In this document: piece by piece, positions 50,477-54,195 of the stretch
Layout: the number at the start of each line of letters is the position of its first letter
Numbering within the stretch: position 1 is the first letter of the stretch
NCBI GenBank assembly: GCA_038207425.1
Contig: JBBQZU010000023.1
Span: 1 to 54,195, forward strand
Direction of reading: 5' to 3'
DNA length: 54,195 nucleotides
Source: JBBQZU01 sp038207425
GTDB taxonomy: Bacteria; Bacteroidota; Bacteroidia; Flavobacteriales_D; Cryomorphaceae
The notes under the pieces: model-generated
Told to the model about the DNA's origin: nothing
The model's input: only the letters and a program-made list of their open reading frames with translations
Database searches by the model: none
Translations under genes and position numbers: made by a program

Positions 50477-51609
50477 ATTTCGCTGAGCATGCTTGCTGCC
50501 TCATGGCCTATGTAGCTACCCAGCGCAACACCCATACCACCAAAACGCACTGCACATGCCACCCTTGGGGTAAGATGTTTCAGAATTACATCTTTCGACT
50601 TCCCCATTCCCATTGTACCGCTCCAGCGCTGTGCTATTACAAATTTCACCCCCGGCAATATTACATCGCGCAGCAAATCTTCGAGATAATTCTGAATTCC
50701 TTTTGTGGTATTTTGATCAAGGGTGTTTTCAGCATCTAAATCCGTATGCCTGCCTCCACCCAAAAGCACCCTGCCATCTACATTGCGAAAGTAGTTGTAA
50801 CCCCGGTCGTGATGGTAGCAACCATTCAGTTTCAGATCATTGATAGGTTCGGTAATGAGCACCTGCGCCCTGCAAGGCTCCACATCCAGGTTTGGTAGCA
50901 GCTTTCGCGCAAAACCGTTCGTAGCTATGAGCAAAGCTTTTGAAGTAAGATCGCCAAAGCTGGTGCTTATATGCACTTTGTCATTGGCTTCAGTAAATGA
51001 AGAAATTTCTACCCCGGTGAGTATCAATACACCAAGGCTTTGTGCCAGTGCCATCAGGTTTCGCATCATCAGCCCGGTATCGAGCATACCTTCTTCCTGA
51101 TTTACAATCATATGTTGAACCCCGGCAAATCCTGTGGCCTCTATTTTGTTTTCAGCATCCCAATAGGCTTGCTTTCCAATGGCATTCACCAATTCAGCAT
51201 TCAGGTAGCTAAGGCTGCCCAGGCAATTCTCGTATAGATCGGTTTCACTTTCCAGAAACACTTCATACCCTCCGCTATGTGAATACCCAAGCATGGCATC
51301 GCCTAGCAATGATCTGAGCATCCCCAAACCTTTATATCTTTTTTCAATCAACCCAAATACATCATTTTCAGACCGATATTTAAGGTCATCTAAAATTTCA
51401 CTTGCACTACCAAAGCAGGCAAAACCGGCGTTTCTGGTGCTTGCACCGCTTGGCAGTATACCACGCTCCAGAACCAATATTTTTGCCTTGGGATTTGCTT
51501 TCGCAAGATATATGGCCGATGTAAGTCCGGTAATGCCGCTACCGGCAATTACATGCGTCGCATCGCCCCAGAAATGCTTATTTTCCCAGTAACTAAAAAG
51601 TCTTTTCAC
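50473..51609 (-). CDS. FAD-dependent oxidoreductase (DAO family)
   Basis: This 378-residue flavoprotein has a dinucleotide fold G23-S-G25-I-T-G28 and the ribose-binding E48 (LVLERG). The ASTRNAGFACFGSAS loop and the C-terminal GGMGVALG segment both belong to the D-amino acid/glycine oxidase (DAO) superfamily. The substrate, probably an amine or amino acid, cannot be read. There is no signal peptide. The gene is convergent with the adhesin gene (4-bp overlap) and divergent from the repeat-protein gene 84 bp away. Confidence 0.9.
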   Translation of the reverse strand: MKRLFSYWENKHFWGDATHVIAGSGITGLTSAIYLAKANPKAKILVLERGILPSGASTRNAGFACFGSASEILDDLKYRSENDVFGLIEKRYKGLGMLRSLLGDAMLGYSHSGGYEVFLESETDLYENCLGSLSYLNAELVNAIGKQAYWDAENKIEATGFAGVQHMIVNQEEGMLDTGLMMRNLMALAQSLGVLILTGVEISSFTEANDKVHISTSFGDLTSKALLIATNGFARKLLPNLDVEPCRAQVLITEPINDLKLNGCYHHDRGYNYFRNVDGRVLLGGGRHTDLDAENTLDQNTTKGIQNYLEDLLRDVILPGVKFVIAQRWSGTMGMGKSKDVILKHLTPRVACAVRFGGMGVALGSYIGHEAASMLSEI

Positions 51610-51693
51610 CCGTTAATAAGTGGTTTGATTGTTGTAACGAAGGAAAGGGTTTTTCTGCGATATTTGCGTAAAATGTGTCACCTGCGAGGGGCA

Positions 51694-54195
51694 ATGGTAA
51701 CATATCTATTTTCATGTAAGGCCACGGTAGCGTTATGCTCTACGGCTTTATCGGCCATGCTATGCCTTAGCGTTAGTGCGCAGGACGATCTCAACGTGCA
51801 TGGTATCGTAAGCGATGCCATGAGCACTGCTAAGCTCTCTGATGTCCAAATAACTGTTAAAATGGACGGGGTAGCGCACAACACTTATACCACCAGGGCC
51901 AATGGTAAATACGAATTTTATCTGCTTTGCGGCCATAAGTATGAGTTTATCTTTAAGAAGGCGGGGTTTGTAAACCGCAAGATTACCATTGATTCTAAAA
52001 GTATACCCGAAGAAGTTATAGGTGCAGGGATAATCATGCCGACGGATATGAGCATGTATGCCATTACACCTGTAATGGAAGGCGCTGATCTTTCGGTATT
52101 TGATAAGCCAATTGGGATAGCTGCCTATAATCCGGTTCTCAAAGACCTTGTATGGGATTTCGAACACACCAATAAAGTTAAAGCTGAAATCTTTGCCTTT
52201 ATTAGGGATATTGACAAGAAGCAGAAGGAAATGAATAAGGAGGCTACGGCTGCTGATAAAGCGAAAGAAGCCGAAGATGCCAAGTTTGATGCATTCGTAA
52301 AAGCGGGCGATGCAGCAATGCTCAAACTAGACTATTCAACAGCGGTAACAAGTTACAAATCAGCTACTGATATTAGAACTGACGATGCCGCTGTAAATGC
52401 CAAGCTCAAAGATGCCGAAACCAAGCTCAATCAAAAACTTGCAGCCGAGAAATTGGATAAAGACTATTCGGCAGCGCTTGACGCTGCTGATGGTTTTGTG
52501 AGAACTGAAGAATATGACAGTGCTATCGCAAAATATGAAGAAGCCGCTAAGTTGAAGCCCGCAGAGAAATATCCCAAAGATAAAATCACCGAAGTGAAGG
52601 CACTATTGGCAGCCAACTCTGCCAAGCAGGCAAAACAAAAAGAATTTGATCAACTCGTGCTTAAGGGCGATGGCCATGTGGATAAAGCCGAATTTGCCCC
52701 GGCTATAGCTGCTTATGAAGCTGCTTTGAAAATTTTTGCTGACAAAAAGGATGTTCAGCAAAAGCTGATAGCCGCTCAGGCAAGCCTCAAAAAACAAGAA
52801 CTGGAAGCCGCCAATAATTCCGCATACCAAGCTCTGATTACAGAAGCCGATGCCAAATTTAAATCCGGAGAATTTGATCCTGCAAAAATCAAATACTTGG
52901 AAGCCCAAAAGCTAAAACCTGCCGAAGCATATCCGGGTGTGCAAATAACCCTCTGCGATGAAAAGATTGCCCTAATTGCAAAGGCTGCTGAGAATAAAGC
53001 AGCATTTGACGCTTTAATGGTGAAGGGCAACGCGGCTATGGACAAAAAGACCTACGGAGAAGCCGTTGCCAGCTATGAAGGTGCCGTTAGCATCATACCC
53101 GATGATGCCAAAGCCATAGCAAAGCTCAATGAAGCGAAAGGATTATTGGCTGAGCATCAAGCACAGGCTGATAAGAAAAAGCAATATGATGCCCTGATCC
53201 TTGCCGCGGATGATGACTTCAAAAAAGAAAGTTTAGCAGAAGCACTTGGCAAATACCAGCAGGCGCGCGATGCAATTCCGTCCGAGACTTATCCTCTTGA
53301 CCAAATCAATAAAATCAACACTTTGCTCGCTGCAAAAGCCGCTGCCAATGAAGCCGCCAAAACCTATGCCGATGCGATGGCGGCAGGGCAAACAGCAGTT
53401 GACGCTAAAGATTACAATGAGGCAATTGCCCGGTTCAACGTTGCATTGAGCGTAAAGCCTGGCGACAAACCTGCACAGAAAGCACTCGACGATACTGCAA
53501 AACTTAAAGCAGCTCACGAGAGCGAAATGGCTACCCGCAAGGCCTTTGATGACCTTATTGCAAAAGCCGATGCAGCCTACTCCGCAAATGACCTTGAGAA
53601 TGCTAGAAAGGACTATGAAGCAGCGCTTAAGATTTTCAATGAACCTTATCCGAAAGAGCAAATATCCATCATAGATGGTAAGCTCGCCGACCTGGCGAAG
53701 CAAAAAGCCGATGCAGAGAAGCAGGCAGAGCTTCAAGCTAAATTCAATAAGAGCATGCTTTACGGTGATGCCGCTTTAGCAAAAACTGATTTTGCTGAAG
53801 CCATAAACCGCTACGAAGAAGCACTCACCTATATACCTGAGGAACCTACAGCTACCAAAAAACTCGCCGATGCCCAAAAAGCAATGGACGATAAACTTGC
53901 CTCTGCAGCAATCGATGAAAAGTACATGGAGTGGATAAAGCGCGGCGATGATAAATTCAAAACTGACGCACTCACTGAAGCCCGCGAAGCCTATCAGGAA
54001 GCGCTGGCAATCAAGGCGAGTGAAGTATATCCCAAAGACCGGATCAAGCTGATAGAAGAGACCATCGCCAAGCGCGATAAAGACGCCGCTGCTGCAATAG
54101 AAAAGGAAAGACTTGAAGCCATCGCAGCCCTTGTGCTTGCAGGTGATAACCTTGTGAAGGACAAAAAATTTGATGATGGAATAAGTAAGTATGAA
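51694..54195 (+). CDS. Exported protein: carboxypeptidase-regulatory-like domain plus alternating TPR-like repeats (3' end outside window)
   Basis: The frame is open for 834 codons to the window edge. I prefer the ATG at 51694 (GAGGGG just upstream), although 51673 is also in frame; both give a signal peptide ending near LSVSAQD. A beta-sandwich carboxypeptidase-regulatory-like domain follows (~32-115: VHGIVSDAMSTAKLSDVQIT, TTRANGKYEF). A linker reaches about residue 190. From 52282 on, at least ten ~60-residue helical repeats alternate between two types, with an eleventh begun at the edge. The repeats carry AIxxYExA-type TPR cores. It is exported and probably a large scaffold or surface protein. 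Minus-strand frames inside it are shadows. Confidence 0.88.
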   Translation, partial: MVTYLFSCKATVALCSTALSAMLCLSVSAQDDLNVHGIVSDAMSTAKLSDVQITVKMDGVAHNTYTTRANGKYEFYLLCGHKYEFIFKKAGFVNRKITIDSKSIPEEVIGAGIIMPTDMSMYAITPVMEGADLSVFDKPIGIAAYNPVLKDLVWDFEHTNKVKAEIFAFIRDIDKKQKEMNKEATAADKAKEAEDAKFDAFVKAGDAAMLKLDYSTAVTSYKSATDIRTDDAAVNAKLKDAETKLNQKLAAEKLDKDYSAALDAADGFVRTEEYDSAIAKYEEAAKLKPAEKYPKDKITEVKALLAANSAKQAKQKEFDQLVLKGDGHVDKAEFAPAIAAYEAALKIFADKKDVQQKLIAAQASLKKQELEAANNSAYQALITEADAKFKSGEFDPAKIKYLEAQKLKPAEAYPGVQITLCDEKIALIAKAAENKAAFDALMVKGNAAMDKKTYGEAVASYEGAVSIIPDDAKAIAKLNEAKGLLAEHQAQADKKKQYDALILAADDDFKKESLAEALGKYQQARDAIPSETYPLDQINKINTLLAAKAAANEAAKTYADAMAAGQTAVDAKDYNEAIARFNVALSVKPGDKPAQKALDDTAKLKAAHESEMATRKAFDDLIAKADAAYSANDLENARKDYEAALKIFNEPYPKEQISIIDGKLADLAKQKADAEKQAELQAKFNKSMLYGDAALAKTDFAEAINRYEEALTYIPEEPTATKKLADAQKAMDDKLASAAIDEKYMEWIKRGDDKFKTDALTEAREAYQEALAIKASEVYPKDRIKLIEETIAKRDKDAAAAIEKERLEAIAALVLAGDNLVKDKKFDDGISKYE
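52282..54195 (+). repeat. Alternating A/B array of ~60-residue TPR-like repeats
   Basis: Eleven units start near FDAFVKAGD, YSAALDAAD, FDQLVLKGD, YQALITEAD, FDALMVKGN, YDALILAAD, YADAMAAGQ, FDDLIAKAD, FNKSMLYGD, YMEWIKRGD and IAALVLAGD. Even units carry a YP element (EKYPKDKI, EAYPGVQI, ETYPLDQI, EPYPKEQI, EVYPKDRI); odd units carry instead a KL-x-x-A type segment. The repeat of the pair is ~120 residues (~360 bp). Confidence 0.85.

Noticed and set aside
51678..53736. Several minus-strand open frames of 65-170 codons
   Set aside because: They are shadows of the long plus-strand repeat protein, whose A/E/K-rich codons leave few stops on the opposite strand.

Overview
The window is a chromosome segment of a member of the Bacteroidota, most likely a flavobacterial or cytophagal-type environmental lineage. 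The grounds are a type IX secretion (type B) sorting domain on a choice-of-anchor L adhesin, FHS-family sugar transport beside a GH92 mannosidase, DUF4142 and fasciclin lipoproteins, a Bacteroidota-style dihydroorotase, promoters resembling TTTG-N19-21-TAnnTTTG, and almost no purine-rich Shine-Dalgarno sites. No rRNA, tRNA, CRISPR array, integrase or transposase was seen.

Layout. 1-3796 (minus): the 3'-truncated gene of a repetitive secreted protein, a LolD-type ABC ATPase, a 40-residue membrane protein, and an outer-membrane barrel upstream of an acidic lipoprotein whose apparent start is ATA. 4109-6145: secreted type I pullulanase. 6158-8011: three-gene phosphotransfer cluster (receiver; receiver-PAS-DHp without ATPase domain; receiver). 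8382-14010: Yip1-like membrane protein, class 3 lipase, dipeptide epimerase, aldo/keto reductase, MsrA, SpoU methyltransferase.

14032-28260 is visibly AT-richer and looks like an accessory island. It opens with gene-poor DNA and a small secreted-protein gene broken by an in-frame stop. Next come a short MscS-like channel and an AraC regulator / receiver / sensor-kinase trio. The core is a stress block: manganese catalase, a disordered repeat protein, DUF892 ferritin-like protein, a 39-residue membrane protein, a glycine-zipper general stress protein and a DUF4142 lipoprotein. It ends with dihydroorotase, a DUF6671 zinc-ribbon protein, two fasciclins and a SOUL protein. The common theme is peroxide, metal and envelope stress.

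28292-33881 is a compact glycan locus: an aspartylglucosaminidase and an FHS sugar transporter (minus) diverge from a GH92 alpha-mannosidase (plus). Together these could dismantle N-glycans down to the GlcNAc-Asn bond. 33889-36317 holds an L,D-transpeptidase and a tight SPFH / small ORF / Arc-type DNA-binding / PH-like membrane protein cluster, the best candidate here for an uncharacterised system. 36446-39809: TerB-like protein, LpxL-type acyltransferase, TraB/GumN protein, fasciclin lipoprotein. 39883-45300 (minus) is a four-gene run: hydrolase-OsmC fusion, RsmF-type methyltransferase (ATGA overlap), PaaZ, TerC. 45403-54195: penicillin-acylase-type hydrolase, the T9SS adhesin, a FAD oxidoreductase, and a very long repeat protein that runs off the end and is built from two alternating TPR-like repeat types.
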